Positions 26,961-36,864 are shown, counted from the first letter of the stretch. The stretch: DNA of 64,000 bases from Bacillus sp. FJAT-22090 (GCF_007676755.1 NZ_VEBK01000005.1:1-64000), one strand, 5' to 3'. Notes: generated by a model not told the origin, from the letters alone. A program made the numbers and translations.

Positions 26961-27941
26961 ATGGCCCAGCTAGTGAAGCTGCAAGATTATGTATCGCGCT
27001 ATGAAAAAGATTTGAAAAGATACCCAACTCAATTTGTTCGTTTGAAAAAACAACAATGGGAACGGACAAAAGAGGAATTCGAAAAAGGGGCTTTTAACGC
27101 CACTTGGAGTGAAACAGAAGAAGAAATAGAGGAGCCTGAAAAAAAGTCTCTTTTTTCCAAGCTGTTTAATCGCAACAAAGAAGAGGATACAGACGAAGAA
27201 ATATGGGGAAACAGTGAAATGGACGAAATGGATAGCATTCCAGAAGAACCAACCACGTTTTTCTTTGAGCCTAAAATTGTCTATCAACCAAAAACAATGG
27301 AAGATTTAAAACGGATGTATTTGGATCAGCTTTTTCATTTTCAGTTAAAATGGGCAAGCTCCACTTTGCGGGAAAAGTCGTATGTTGATCCAAAATTTAT
27401 GCGTGATACATTGTTAAGAACTTTTACGCAAAGTCTTCCGGATAATTATTTTTTACTGTATTATCCTATCTTAAAGTTAAAAAAAGCACCGATCGAGTTA
27501 GATATTATACTTATCTTGCCTACGGAAATTGTTTGTATTGTAATATTGGAAGAACAAAATTTTGACGCGTTCATTGGCAGCAGTGACCGTTTTTGGCTTC
27601 GAAAAAGTGGTAAACAAGAGAAAAAGGTATTGAGCCCCATGATTAATGTAAATCGAATGGAATCCATTCTATTGCAATTATTCCAAAAAGAAGACATTGA
27701 ATTGCCAATCAGAAAAGTAATTCTTTCAAGAAATGGCTATATTGACTACCCAGGTTCCTCTTTTAACGTGCAGTTTGTTGATAGTAGAAATTATGCTGAA
27801 TGGTTTTTAGCATTAAAATCGTCCCTATCTCCTATGAAGCATATGCAATTCAAAGCTGCCCAAGCGATTTTGAATTTAGTACAAACGACTTCTTATTCAA
27901 GATCGTCATGGGACTTAGAAGCTGAGGAAAAGGATGAGTAA
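26961..27941 (+). CDS. ytlQ: Conserved hypothetical protein YtlQ
   Basis: 326 residues. The first third is highly charged, with an acidic stretch around EETEEEIEEPEKK and later DEEIWGNSEMDEMD. The C-terminal half looks like a compact fold with PIELDIILILPTEIVCIVILEE, which resembles the core strands of nuclease-related proteins, but I cannot assign it. ATG 26961 is chosen because GGGGGG lies close upstream, inside the end of thpR. Order thpR-ytlQ-ytlR is conserved with B. subtilis. Confidence 0.82.
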   Translation: MAQLVKLQDYVSRYEKDLKRYPTQFVRLKKQQWERTKEEFEKGAFNATWSETEEEIEEPEKKSLFSKLFNRNKEEDTDEEIWGNSEMDEMDSIPEEPTTFFFEPKIVYQPKTMEDLKRMYLDQLFHFQLKWASSTLREKSYVDPKFMRDTLLRTFTQSLPDNYFLLYYPILKLKKAPIELDIILILPTEIVCIVILEEQNFDAFIGSSDRFWLRKSGKQEKKVLSPMINVNRMESILLQLFQKEDIELPIRKVILSRNGYIDYPGSSFNVQFVDSRNYAEWFLALKSSLSPMKHMQFKAAQAILNLVQTTSYSRSSWDLEAEEKDE

Positions 27942-28893
27942 AGTAGTTTTTATTGTAAATGAGCATGCGGGAAATGGAAGAGGAAAAAAGATTTGGATGA
28001 AATGGAAAGAGGCTATTACATTTCCATATATGTATTTTAGGACGGAAAGAAATGGGCATGCGACAGAAATTGCGAGAAACTGTGCATCTTTAAGTGAAGA
28101 AGATTTGTTAATCGTAGCTGTTGGGGGCGATGGCACGATTCATGAAGTAATCGTTGGAATTACAGGATATACTCATGTTCGGGTTGGAGTTATTTCCGCA
28201 GGCAGTGGAAATGATTTCGGCCGAGCATTTTCTGTTTTTCAAACGATCGAGCAACTGGACCAATATGTACAGGATACGTACCGTTTTGACACTATAGATA
28301 TAGGATTATTAACTACTGAGGAAACGGTCTATCCAATTGTGAATAATGCAGGGTTTGGTTTTGATGCAAAAGTAGCCTATTCTGTTAATCGCTCCAAATG
28401 GAAAAAAAGATTAAATACTTTCGGTTTAGGGAAACTTACTTATCTTCTTTTTGTAATAAAAGAGTTATTTACGTTTTCTCGATTTTCTTTTTCCTTACAT
28501 AGTGCAGAAAAAAAAGTGATGTATAAGGATGTTTGGTTTCTCGTTGTATGCAATCAGCCTTATTTTGGTGGGGGGATGAAAATTTCACCTGACTCCAATC
28601 CAAAAGATAATTTAATTGAGTTGACAATAGTATATAAATTGCCAAGATGGAAATTATTATTTATATTTGGTACGGTGTTCTTTGGAAAGCATACAAAATA
28701 TAAAGAAGTAATACAGTTTCAAGCAAACGATTATACCCTCACCATGCATGATGAAGTATTTGGACATGTAGATGGAGAATTTTCTTGTATAACAGAAAAG
28801 AATCAGTTATACACGTTTACTGTTCAATCGAATGCTTGGAATTTAGCAGAACAAACAGGAAAAAGGAGACAAAGCAATGAGGTTAAGACATAA
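27934..28893 (+). CDS. ytlR: Diacylglycerol/lipid kinase family protein YtlR
   Basis: 319 residues. The catalytic GGDGT motif is present as [12 protein letters not shown], preceded by [24 protein letters not shown] is the second nucleotide loop and DGEF near the C terminus completes the family pattern. It phosphorylates a lipid or sphingoid-like substrate in the family; the actual substrate is unknown. It overlaps ytlQ by 8 bases and trmB by 17. Confidence 0.9.
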   Translation: MSKVVFIVNEHAGNGRGKKIWMKWKEAITFPYMYFRTERNGHATEIARNCASLSEEDLLIVAVGGDGTIHEVIVGITGYTHVRVGVISAGSGNDFGRAFSVFQTIEQLDQYVQDTYRFDTIDIGLLTTEETVYPIVNNAGFGFDAKVAYSVNRSKWKKRLNTFGLGKLTYLLFVIKELFTFSRFSFSLHSAEKKVMYKDVWFLVVCNQPYFGGGMKISPDSNPKDNLIELTIVYKLPRWKLLFIFGTVFFGKHTKYKEVIQFQANDYTLTMHDEVFGHVDGEFSCITEKNQLYTFTVQSNAWNLAEQTGKRRQSNEVKT

Positions 28894-29524
28894 GCCGTGG
28901 GCAGAGGAATTTATTAATGCTCACCCTGAAATAGTAATACCAAATCCAGAAGCGTTAAAAGGAAATTGGAAGGCAGAGTTTAAAAACGAACAGCCTCTTC
29001 ATATTGAAGTGGGAACAGGGAAAGGACAATTTATTACTGGTATGGCAAAACAAAATCCTCATATCAATTATATCGGGATTGAGCTTTATGATAGTGTGAT
29101 TGTTTCTGCGCTTGAAAATGCAATTGCTGCACAGCCTTTACCTAATTTACGATTATTAAAAGTAAATGGAGCAGACTTGGAAAAGTATTTTGAGAAAAAT
29201 GATGTCGACCGAGTGTATTTGAATTTTTCGGATCCATGGCCGAAAATCCGACACGCTAAAAGAAGATTAACGCATGAAGGATTTTTAAAACTGTATGAAT
29301 CGATTTTAGTAGATAATGCGGAAATACATTTTAAAACAGACAATCGGGGATTGTTTGAATATTCTTTAACTAGTATGTCGGCTTATGGTATGTTAATAAA
29401 AGATGTTTCACTAGATTTACACGTAAATATGCCTGAAGATAATATTATGACAGAATATGAAGAAAAGTTTTCTGCAAAGGGCCAACCTATTTATCGAGTA
29501 GAAGCTAAATACCACATCTGTTGA
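28877..29524 (+). CDS. trmB: tRNA (guanine-N7-)-methyltransferase
   Basis: 215 residues. Makes m7G46 in tRNA. Motifs: [12 protein letters not shown] (SAM loop), GIELYDSVI, and the family signature [30 protein letters not shown] is the late motif. The start has AAAGGAG and overlaps the end of ytlR. Last gene of the pepV-dat-thpR-ytlQ-ytlR run, followed by the repeat element. Confidence 0.95.
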   Translation: MRLRHKPWAEEFINAHPEIVIPNPEALKGNWKAEFKNEQPLHIEVGTGKGQFITGMAKQNPHINYIGIELYDSVIVSALENAIAAQPLPNLRLLKVNGADLEKYFEKNDVDRVYLNFSDPWPKIRHAKRRLTHEGFLKLYESILVDNAEIHFKTDNRGLFEYSLTSMSAYGMLIKDVSLDLHVNMPEDNIMTEYEEKFSAKGQPIYRVEAKYHIC

Positions 29525-29578
29525 TTATCCATACTATTCCTCTTACAAAAAAGAAGAGTGCCTATTACATTATGTTTC

Positions 29579-30258
29579 GGTTCATTTATTAGGGAGAGTG
29601 CGTCTTAAGGAAGTGTCCGCTTGGATTTCCGCTGCAGGACGGACGCTTTTTAGTGGGGTGAGTGATGAGCCTTCACCGCCCGCTTTGGCGTTCGATGTGA
29701 AGTCTCATCTTACTCACTTGATCCCACTGGAGTCGCCGTCTGCAGCTCCAATCCATCCAAATAGACGCTTTTATCTGTATTTATTAGCCAATAAAAGTTA
29801 GGAAATGGCTTAGCGAGACCAATTAGCTCGTGAAAGCAACCAATTCAATTGGCAACGCAACCAGTTAGAGCTTGAAAGCAATCAAATAGGCAACGAGCGC
29901 AACCAATTCTCCACGAAAATGCTAAAGGGCACTAATTATTATGCACTTTCCATGAAGAATCCGCTTAATTTAAATGGATGAGATCGTCCATTTAAATGTA
30001 CGTAACATTTCAGTCGTTACTCGCAACATTTAGGACGGTTTGAACTTTTATGCTCGCATAGCAACATTCTTTGCTCGGAGCAGAAGCAATTTTCTTTGAT
30101 TTTCTCAGCTGGCGGCGACTCCTGCCGGATGAGTGGGCAAATGAGACAGCCCAACGACGCCTAAGCGGCGGGGCTGGCTCATCGCTCACTCGGCGGAAAG
30201 CGTCCGTAAGCGGAGAAAATCATGGTGGTTACCTGTTAAGACACATTATCCCTATAGT
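29579..30258 (+). repeat. Dispersed composite repeat element (copy C)
   Basis: About 680 non-coding bases. Order: left end GCGTCTTAAGGAAGTGTCC; palindromic module alpha (29621-29761, nested arms such as AGTGGG/CCCACT and CTTCAC/GTGAAG); the 21-bp-phased array; an AT-rich middle; palindromic module beta (30098-30221, arms GATTTTCTC/GAGAAAATC); and right end TTAAGACACATTATCCC. The outer ends are inverted copies of each other. Copy D has the same order on the opposite strand. No transposase is present. Two ORFs of 67 and 69 residues inside are artefacts of the palindromes. Confidence 0.85.
29816..29908. repeat. 21-bp-phased CAACCAA array inside copy C
   Basis: Cores at 29837, 29858, 29879 (CAATCAA) and 29900 are 21 bp apart, preceded by a degenerate copy at 29816. 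Five units, as in copies B and D. Confidence 0.88.
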
Positions 30259-30364
30259 AAGACATCGCGCATTTATCTAAGTACATTGTCGAATTTGGGG
30301 AATTTATGATAATCAACAGCCATGGCAAAAAATATCTAGGAAAATTTGATAAGGGAGTGGGAAA

Positions 30365-31210
30365 ATGGATACGTTTCAATTTCACGATATGTCAATAACT
30401 TGGCTAAAGGGTGGAACAACGCATATGGACGGGGGTGCCATGTTTGGTGTTGTACCTAAACCGTTATGGGAAAAGAAATATCCGGTTAACGAAAAAAACC
30501 AAATCGAATTACCATCTGATCCTTTATTCATTCAGTATAAAGGACATCATATTTTACTAGAATCGGGACTTGGATTTGGAAAGTTTACGGACAAGCAGCT
30601 AAGAAACTATGGTATTTCCGACCAATCTGAAGTTGAGGACAATTTAGTACAAGTCGGTGTGCTACCTGAGGAAATAGATATTATTATCATGACACACTTA
30701 CATTTCGACCATGCTTGTGGATTAACAAAATGGAAAGGCGACAAGCTAGTTTCAAGTTTTCCAAACGCTAAAATCTATGTATCTGAAGTGGAATGGAATG
30801 AAATGAAAGACCCAAATATTCGTTCCAAAAATACATACTGGAAAGAAAATTGGGAACCAATTGAGAGCCAAGTAGTTACTTTTACAAATTCCATAGAAGT
30901 AGTAGATGGCATTGAAATGGTACACACAGGTGGTCACAGTGATGGGCATAGTATTGTGTTACTAAGACAAAGTGGAGAAACCATTATTCATATGGCGGAT
31001 CTAATGCCAACGCATGCACACCAAAATCCATTATGGGTATTAGCTTATGACGATTATCCGATGACTTCTGTTTTTGCAAAAGAGAAATGGGTAAACGAAG
31101 CGTTGAAAAACAATTATTGGTTTAGTTTTTACCACGATGCTTTTTATCGATTGGTGAAATGGTCAGAAGATGGAAAAGAGATGCTACAAAAAGTGGAACG
31201 AACAAGATAG
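30365..31210 (+). CDS. ytnP: Metallo-beta-lactamase-fold lactonase YtnP
   Basis: 281 residues, the same length as B. subtilis YtnP, a lactonase shown to degrade signalling lactones. The zinc motif HLHFDH is present in [11 protein letters not shown], with further ligands in [10 protein letters not shown] and [18 protein letters not shown] precedes the ATG. It begins the block bounded by the two inverted repeat elements. Substrate inferred from homology. Confidence 0.9.
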   Translation: MDTFQFHDMSITWLKGGTTHMDGGAMFGVVPKPLWEKKYPVNEKNQIELPSDPLFIQYKGHHILLESGLGFGKFTDKQLRNYGISDQSEVEDNLVQVGVLPEEIDIIIMTHLHFDHACGLTKWKGDKLVSSFPNAKIYVSEVEWNEMKDPNIRSKNTYWKENWEPIESQVVTFTNSIEVVDGIEMVHTGGHSDGHSIVLLRQSGETIIHMADLMPTHAHQNPLWVLAYDDYPMTSVFAKEKWVNEALKNNYWFSFYHDAFYRLVKWSEDGKEMLQKVERTR

Positions 31211-31265
31211 TAGTAAATAACACCACATTGTGAGAAGAGTAAAACTATCAATTAAGAAGCGAATG

Positions 31266-31298
31266 GCACCCGAAATAAAATTTTCGGGTGCTTTTTTT
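31266..31298. terminator. Terminator between ytnP and the PepSY protein gene
   Basis: GCACCCGAAA paired with TTTCGGGTGC and a run of T residues. It lies between convergent genes and touches the stop of the minus-strand gene. Confidence 0.88.
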
Positions 31299-31612
31299 TA
31301 TATTTTTACTAAGTCAACAACAGTACCGTTTTTAGCATCTGCTGCAAATTCATACTGTTCGAATTCTCCATTCCGCATGCGGGAAATACCACCTTTATAT
31401 ACCTTCAGGTGAATTGCTCCCTTTTGAAATGGCTCTGGGTTCATAAATATCCATGATCCGTCAATTGGACCCTCTTCTTTAAAAGAATTTTTTATATCTT
31501 TTAAAACAAGCTCAGCAGAACGATTTAATTCCAATTTATTTGCGGCTTGGCTTGCAATTACCCCAATAGCAATTCCTGTACCAAGGCCCATCATATAATC
31601 TTTTAATTTCAT
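31298..31612 (-). CDS. ytzB: Small PepSY-like membrane-anchored protein (YtzB-like)
   Basis: 104 residues. An N-terminal hydrophobic stretch MMGLGTGIAIGVIASQAANK acts as a membrane anchor or uncleaved signal, followed by a single PepSY-like fold (SWIFMNPEPFQKGAIHLKVYKGGISR). ATG 31612 is chosen because GAGGAGG lies 6 nt upstream; upstream in-frame ATGs overlap that site. Same neighbourhood (ytnP) as B. subtilis ytzB. The identification with YtzB is moderately certain. Confidence 0.78.
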   Translation of the reverse strand: MKLKDYMMGLGTGIAIGVIASQAANKLELNRSAELVLKDIKNSFKEEGPIDGSWIFMNPEPFQKGAIHLKVYKGGISRMRNGEFEQYEFAADAKNGTVVDLVKI

Positions 31613-31781
31613 CTTCATCCTCCTCAGGTCATTTTTTTTAGTGTAACACACATTCTAATTCTGATTAAATTTTTCGATACACGAAGTTTTATTGTAGTAA
31701 ATTTCTACATCTTTTATTACAATAGAGATGGAATCTTTTTTGAAAATATAGTTTTTACATTGCTTTAGGAGGCTTTTTTAT

Positions 31782-32855
31782 ATGAATGAAGAAACGCGCT
31801 CGCTATTTAAAACATTAACAGAACTACCAGGTGCACCAGGTAATGAACATGCAGTACGTGCATTTATGCGTACGGAATTGTCCAAATACTCCGATGAAAT
31901 GGTACAAGATAATTTAGGCGGTATTTTCGGCTTGAAAAAAGGCGATGAAAACGGGCCGAAAATATTAGTTGCAGGTCATATGGACGAAGTTGGTTTCATG
32001 GTTTCGGGCATCACAGATAATGGAATGATTCGTTTTCAACCACTAGGTGGATGGTGGAACCAAGTATTACTTGCTCAACGAGTTGAAATCGTGACAAAGG
32101 AAAAAACAATTCCTGGTGTGATCGGATCTATTCCACCGCATTTATTGAGTGATGAAATGCGAAGCAAGCCGATGGATATTAAAAATATGCTAATTGATGT
32201 TGGAGCTGACGACAAAGAAGATGTAGCGCGCATGGGTGTTAAGCCGGGAGATCAAATTGTTCCAGTTTGTCCATTTACACCGATGGCCAATGATAAAAAA
32301 ATTATGGCTAAGGCTTGGGATAACCGCTATGGATGTGGACTTGCGATTGAACTATTAAAAGAAGTACAAAATGAAAAATTACCAAATATGCTATACTCCG
32401 GTGCAAATGTAATGGAAGAAGTTGGTTTGCGAGGAGCACAGGCATCAGCCAATATGATTAAACCAGACTTATTCTTCGCTTTGGATGCTAGCCCTGCAAA
32501 TGATGCATCAGGCAATAAAAATGAATTCGGTCAACTTGGTAAAGGAACACTTCTACGTATTTTTGACCGAACAATGGTTACACATCGTGGAATGCGAGAA
32601 TTTGTTTTAGATACTGCTGAAACAAATAATATACCATATCAATATTTCATCTCCCAAGGAGGAACAGACGCTGGTCGAGTACATACGTCCAACGAGGGAA
32701 TTCCAAGTGCTGTGATTGGTATATGCTCCCGTTATATTCATACTTCCTCATCGATTATTCATACAGATGATTATGCAGCGGCAAAAGAATTGCTTGTTAA
32801 GTTAGTAAAAGCGTGTGACCGTACTACTTTAGAAACGATTAAAGCAAACGTCTAA
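31782..32855 (+). CDS. ytoP: M42 family aminopeptidase
   Basis: 357 residues. Zinc ligands and catalytic residues of the M42 family: [15 protein letters not shown] and [18 protein letters not shown], and the last histidine in [14 protein letters not shown]. Cytosolic metallo-aminopeptidase of the YtoP/PepA (glutamyl aminopeptidase) type. AGGAGG precedes the ATG. Followed by its own terminator. Confidence 0.93.
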   Translation: MNEETRSLFKTLTELPGAPGNEHAVRAFMRTELSKYSDEMVQDNLGGIFGLKKGDENGPKILVAGHMDEVGFMVSGITDNGMIRFQPLGGWWNQVLLAQRVEIVTKEKTIPGVIGSIPPHLLSDEMRSKPMDIKNMLIDVGADDKEDVARMGVKPGDQIVPVCPFTPMANDKKIMAKAWDNRYGCGLAIELLKEVQNEKLPNMLYSGANVMEEVGLRGAQASANMIKPDLFFALDASPANDASGNKNEFGQLGKGTLLRIFDRTMVTHRGMREFVLDTAETNNIPYQYFISQGGTDAGRVHTSNEGIPSAVIGICSRYIHTSSSIIHTDDYAAAKELLVKLVKACDRTTLETIKANV

Positions 32856-32882
32856 AAAGATGCCCTTGTGGCATCTTTTTTT
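32854..32882 (+). terminator. Terminator after the M42 aminopeptidase gene
   Basis: AAAAAGATGCC, loop, GGCATCTTTTTTT directly after the stop codon. Confidence 0.9.
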
Positions 32883-32903
32883 CGGAGGAAAGGAAATAAC
32901 TGT

Positions 32904-33425
32904 ATGAAAATATTAATAGGAACTAATAATAGAGCTAAAACAAAGGCGATTAAAGCAATTGCAAGTATATATTATCCAGAAGCGAGTTTTATAAACAAAG
33001 AAGTACCCTCCCTTGTTTCCGATCAACCAATGAGTAATGAAGAAACAAGACAAGGTGCGATTAATCGTGCTAAACAACTGATGGAGCAGTCCGATGGTTT
33101 ATTCGGTATTGGATTGGAAGGAGGAGTACAGGAAATAGGGGGAACGATGTACATCTGTAATTGGGGGGCACTTGCTACGAGTAATGGGGTTGTTTTTACG
33201 GCTACGGGAGCAGGTATACCCTTACCTGAAGAAATCGCTGTACAATTACGAGAAGGTGCGGAACTTGGTCCTGTTATGGACGTCTATACTAGTAAGAATG
33301 ATATCCGTCAAGAAGAGGGGGCGATCGGTGTTTTTACAAATGGGCTAATAACAAGAAGCACGATGTTTGAACATATTATGTATCTTTTGATTGGACAATA
33401 TGAACTTTCAAAGAAGCTGTTGTAG
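32904..33425 (+). CDS. DUF84 family protein (putative inosine/xanthosine triphosphatase)
   Basis: 173 residues. N terminus MKILIGTNNRAKTKAIK and the EGGVQEIGGTMYICNWGA segment match the YjjX/DUF84 fold, which hydrolyses non-canonical purine nucleoside triphosphates in characterised members. ATG 32904 is chosen by a GGAGG site; in-frame codons upstream to 32868 lie in the terminator region. The following lipoprotein gene starts 63 nt downstream. Confidence 0.85.
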   Translation: MKILIGTNNRAKTKAIKAIASIYYPEASFINKEVPSLVSDQPMSNEETRQGAINRAKQLMEQSDGLFGIGLEGGVQEIGGTMYICNWGALATSNGVVFTATGAGIPLPEEIAVQLREGAELGPVMDVYTSKNDIRQEEGAIGVFTNGLITRSTMFEHIMYLLIGQYELSKKLL

Positions 33426-33488
33426 TTGCATGGAGTGAAAATCATCGTTAAAATATATAGAGTTATATGCTTGAATGGGGGAAAGTAA

Positions 33489-34001
33489 ATGGCTCGAAAT
33501 TGGATGCGAATATTTTTCGCGTCACTAGCCATCATTATGTTAGCTGGATGTTCATCAGCAGAGGAACAAGTAGACGATGGCATAGAAAATGCGAAAGTAG
33601 CTTTTCAGGGAGACGCTGAAAAGCCAAATGAAAAAATAAATAATTTAAAGCTATTTTTACCGAGCGGTTTTTCCATAGAGGAAAAGTCGGATGAATCGAA
33701 TATTATTCTATCAAAAGGCAAAGAATCTTTTATTTTATTTATTAATCCAAATGAATTACCAGGAAGTCGATTATATTACGATTTAATGATGGCAGATACA
33801 AATTTAAAAATTATAGAAGAAAATACATTTGAACAAAATGGGCGTTTTGGTTTTGCAGCAGTTATTGAAAATAGTGGGGATCAATATGAACTGATTACAA
33901 GTATCGGTGGTATCAAGCTTACAACAATCTCCAAGGAACACAATGTAGCGGAAAATTTAGAAAAAATGATGATGATTGTTAGATCGATTACAACGAACTA
34001 A
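33489..34001 (+). CDS. Conserved lipoprotein of unknown function
   Basis: 170 residues. The lipoprotein signal ends in lipobox MLAGC with the lipidated cysteine at residue 21. The mature part has NNLKLFLPSGFSIEEKSDESNIILSKG-type strands and ends with MMMIVRSI. GGGGG precedes the ATG. It lies 14 nt before the thioredoxin-like gene, so both may be co-transcribed. I do not recognise a named family. Confidence 0.82.
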   Translation: MARNWMRIFFASLAIIMLAGCSSAEEQVDDGIENAKVAFQGDAEKPNEKINNLKLFLPSGFSIEEKSDESNIILSKGKESFILFINPNELPGSRLYYDLMMADTNLKIIEENTFEQNGRFGFAAVIENSGDQYELITSIGGIKLTTISKEHNVAENLEKMMMIVRSITTN

Positions 34002-34015
34002 TGGAGGAAATGTGA

Positions 34016-34324
34016 ATGGAACAATTAACTTCTATGGAGCAATTTGAGCTATTAAAGCAAGAAAAAGTCGTTTTTAAATTTACTGCGGATTGGTGTCCGG
34101 ATTGTCATTTTATCGACCCTTTCATGGGAGAAATTGAAGACAAATTTTCAAGTTTTAAATTTGTTTCGGTTGACCGAGACCAATTTATTGATCTATGTAG
34201 TCAATTAGATATATTTGGTATTCCGAGTTTTATTGTTTTTGAAAATGGCGTGGAAAAAGGTCGTTTTGTTAGCAAAGACCGTAAAACAAAAGAAGAAATT
34301 GAATCATTTCTTCAACAGATTTAA
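34016..34324 (+). CDS. ytpP: Thioredoxin-like protein YtpP
   Basis: 102 residues, one thioredoxin domain. The active site is WCPDC rather than WCGPC, and the cis-proline loop is FGIPSFIVF. Cytosolic. GGAGG precedes the ATG. Same order ytpP-ytpQ-ytpR as in B. subtilis. The unusual CPDC dipeptide suggests a redox potential different from thioredoxin A (inference). Confidence 0.9.
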   Translation: MEQLTSMEQFELLKQEKVVFKFTADWCPDCHFIDPFMGEIEDKFSSFKFVSVDRDQFIDLCSQLDIFGIPSFIVFENGVEKGRFVSKDRKTKEEIESFLQQI

Positions 34325-34337
34325 TGTTAATCCATCA

Positions 34338-34367
34338 AAGCGGTTCACTACTCGTGGACCGTTTTGT
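34338..34367 (+). terminator. Hairpin between ytpP and ytpQ
   Basis: AAAGCGGTTCAC paired with GTGGACCGTTTT, followed by GTTT. A moderate terminator or attenuator within the operon. Confidence 0.6.
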
Positions 34368-34386
34368 TTATGAAAGGAAGATTTAT

Positions 34387-35202
34387 ATGAAAGCACTAGA
34401 ACTAATAAGACTCTTAAAAACAAAGCTCTCAGAAGAAGTATACACATACGATTACAACCGAGAAACAAATAAACTGCGATTAACACATAAAGAAATTGGC
34501 AAAGGAATTGATATTTCCATCCCTCCTATCCTTGCAAAATACGAAACGAAAAGAGAAAAAGCAATAGAAGAAGTGGTTTATACGATTCATCAAACTTTTC
34601 AAGCAATGGAAAAAGAGATGGCAGGTGAAATCGATCCAGCGTCTTCTATTTATCCCGTTATTCGCTCCACTTCTTTTCCACTAAAATCTAATGAGGGAAA
34701 TAAATTTGTAACAAAGGACCACACAGCAGAAACACGTATTTATTATGCGTTAGACTTAGGAAATACCTACCGTTTACTCGATGAAAAAATGTTAGCAGAG
34801 TGGAATATTCGAGAAACCGAAATCCGGGAAAGAGCGTTATTCCAAGTACGAAATTTAGAAACAAAATATAAGGAAGATACAGTTGCAGGAAATACTTTTT
34901 ATTTCTTTAATAATAATGATGGTTACGATGCTAGTCGTATGCTCAATGAATCGCTCCTCCGGGACATGAAAAAATTAATTGTTGGAGATATGACTGTTTC
35001 TGTACCCCATCAAGATGTTATGATAATTGGTGATATAAGAAATGAAACAGGGTACGATGTTCTAGCTCAAATGACAATGCATTTCTTTACAGTTGGAACT
35101 GTACCCATTACTTCATTATCTTTTATATATGAAAATGGAGATTTAGAGCCTATTTTTATTATGGCGAAAAATCGAGTAACAAAGGAGAAAGAAGACAAAT
35201 GA
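34387..35202 (+). CDS. ytpQ: DUF1444 family protein YtpQ
   Basis: 271 residues, conserved in Bacillales. N terminus MKALELIRLLKTKLSEEVYT. ATG 34387 is chosen by the GGAAG site; the longer frame back to 34324 runs through the hairpin. No catalytic motif is recognised. Its stop overlaps the start of ytpR by four bases. Confidence 0.85.
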   Translation: MKALELIRLLKTKLSEEVYTYDYNRETNKLRLTHKEIGKGIDISIPPILAKYETKREKAIEEVVYTIHQTFQAMEKEMAGEIDPASSIYPVIRSTSFPLKSNEGNKFVTKDHTAETRIYYALDLGNTYRLLDEKMLAEWNIRETEIRERALFQVRNLETKYKEDTVAGNTFYFFNNNDGYDASRMLNESLLRDMKKLIVGDMTVSVPHQDVMIIGDIRNETGYDVLAQMTMHFFTVGTVPITSLSFIYENGDLEPIFIMAKNRVTKEKEDK

Positions 35203-35804
35203 ATATTTTTTACAATGAAGTTGGCATAGGGGATGTACTATTAGTACAACTAACACCTGAGAAAATTGAAAAAGTAGTAACAGATACAAAAGGGGAAGTA
35301 ACCTTTGTAAAAGATGCACAATCAAACGATGTATTAGCGATTAATATTTTTGGATTTAGCAAATATGAAAAAATTGAAACTAAAGGGCAAGTAATGCTAA
35401 CGGAAGATTTCATAGCTAAAGTTCAGCAAGCTTTAGATACAAACGGGGCTGACTTTCAATTAGAAGTGGACTTGTCACCAAAGTTTGTCGTTGGTTATGT
35501 AGAGTCATTAGAGCAACATCCTAATGCAGACAAATTAAAAGTTTGTCAAGTAAACGTCGGAGAACAGACATTACAAATTGTATGTGGTGCACCGAATGTG
35601 GAAGCAGGTCAAAAAGTAGTAGTTGCCAAAGTAGGAGCAGTAATGCCTTCTGGAATGGTTATAAAAGATGCGGAGCTAAGAGGAATCGCTTCAAGTGGAA
35701 TGCTATGTTCTGCAAAAGAATTAGCATTACCTGATGCTCCAGAAGTAAAAGGTATTTTAATATTAGATGAGCAACAAGAAATAGGCAGCTCTTTTGTAAA
35801 ATAA
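35199..35804 (+). CDS. ytpR: tRNA-binding-domain protein YtpR
   Basis: 201 residues. The C-terminal half (about 95-195) is an EMAP/PheT-type tRNA-binding OB fold: VGYVESLEQHPNADKLKVCQV and GAPNVEAGQKVVVAKVGA match it well. The N-terminal half is the DUF4479 domain typical of YtpR. ATGA overlap with ytpQ. Followed by the inverted repeat element rather than directly by sftA as in B. subtilis. Confidence 0.9.
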   Translation: MNIFYNEVGIGDVLLVQLTPEKIEKVVTDTKGEVTFVKDAQSNDVLAINIFGFSKYEKIETKGQVMLTEDFIAKVQQALDTNGADFQLEVDLSPKFVVGYVESLEQHPNADKLKVCQVNVGEQTLQIVCGAPNVEAGQKVVVAKVGAVMPSGMVIKDAELRGIASSGMLCSAKELALPDAPEVKGILILDEQQEIGSSFVK

Positions 35805-35812
35805 ACGCATGT

Positions 35813-36624
35813 CCTATAGGGATCGTGTGTCTTAGAGTGACCGCTATGATTTTCGCAGCAGTCGGACGCTTTCCGCCGGGTGAGCGATGAGCCATTCCCG
35901 TCCGCTTGCGCGTTCGTTGGAATGGCTCATTTGCCCACAGCGGAACAAAGGCTAAGAGCGCCACCTCGTGTGGCAACGCCTTTGTGACCATCATCTTGTT
36001 GGCCTCGGCGGGAGTCGCCGCCTACTACGAAAATCAATGGGAAACGGCTTTCTTTCTCAACACTGATTATCAAAAAAATGCAGTTAAGTAATGTCTGTTA
36101 TCAGAAAATCGCTAATGGTTGCTATCCAAGCATAAAAATTTCATCCCATCAAAATGTGGCGAATCTGGTCTAGAAAGTTGCGAGTAACGTCTGATATGTT
36201 GCGTAATATTGAAAGGACCATCTTATTCATGTTGATTAGCGGATACTATAGGGGAAGTTCATGGTTATCAATGTCCGCAAGCTTTTACTTGGAGAATTGG
36301 TTGCGCTCGTTGCCAATTTGGTTGCTTTCAAGCTCAAACTGGTTGCGTTGCCAATTGAATTGGTTGCTTTCACGAGCTAATTGGTCTCGCTAAGCCATTT
36401 CCTAACTTTTAATGGCTAATAAATACAGATAAAAGCGTCTATTTGGTGGATTGGAGCGAAAAGGGCGGCGACTCCGGTGGGATCAAGTGAGTAAGATGAG
36501 ACTTCACATCGAACGCCAAAGCGGTCGGTGAAGGCTTATCACTCACCCCACTAAAAAGCGTCCGTCCTGCAGTGGAAATCCAAGCGGACACTTCCTTAAG
36601 ACACATAATTCCTAATAAATGAAC
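35813..36624 (-). repeat. Dispersed composite repeat element (copy D), inverted relative to copy C
   Basis: About 810 non-coding bases. The minus strand reads in the same order as copy C on the plus strand: GGTTCATTTATTA boundary, module alpha, five-copy array, middle part, module beta (arms 35848-35855 and 36028-36035), then the ...GATCCCTATAG end at about 35813. Identity with copy C is very high over the first 350 bases and lower after. Copies C and D flank 30.3-35.8 kb. ORFs of 61, 79 and 96 residues within it are artefacts. Confidence 0.85.
36297..36387. repeat. 21-bp-phased TTGGTTG array inside copy D
   Basis: TTGGTTG (reverse of CAACCAA) at 36297, 36318, 36339 (CTGGTTG), 36360 and, degenerate, 36381. 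Spacing is exactly 21 bp throughout. Confidence 0.88.
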
Positions 36625-36864
36625 CAAAATGTAAGAAAACATTTTCTTATTCAGTGGTATAAGATGGATAATCGTATAAGTGTAATAAAAGAAAAAAGCA
36701 TGCCAATATGGTGTGCTTTTTTTTTTCATATTATTAGTCTATTTTTTCAATGAAACTGTAACTTTATTGTAATAAGGTTTTAATACTTTTCTTTATTATT
36801 AATAAGGACTTCTCTCGGTTTTATTGGTAAAATAGAAGGTATCTACAAGAAAGAGTGATGAAAT

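Noticed and set aside
29598-30280. ORFs of 67 and 69 residues in copy C
   Set aside because: They run across palindromic modules, appear in different forms in other copies and have no ribosome site.
35906-36729. ORFs of 61, 79 and 96 residues in copy D
   Set aside because: Same reason as in copy C; they include hairpin arms and the array.
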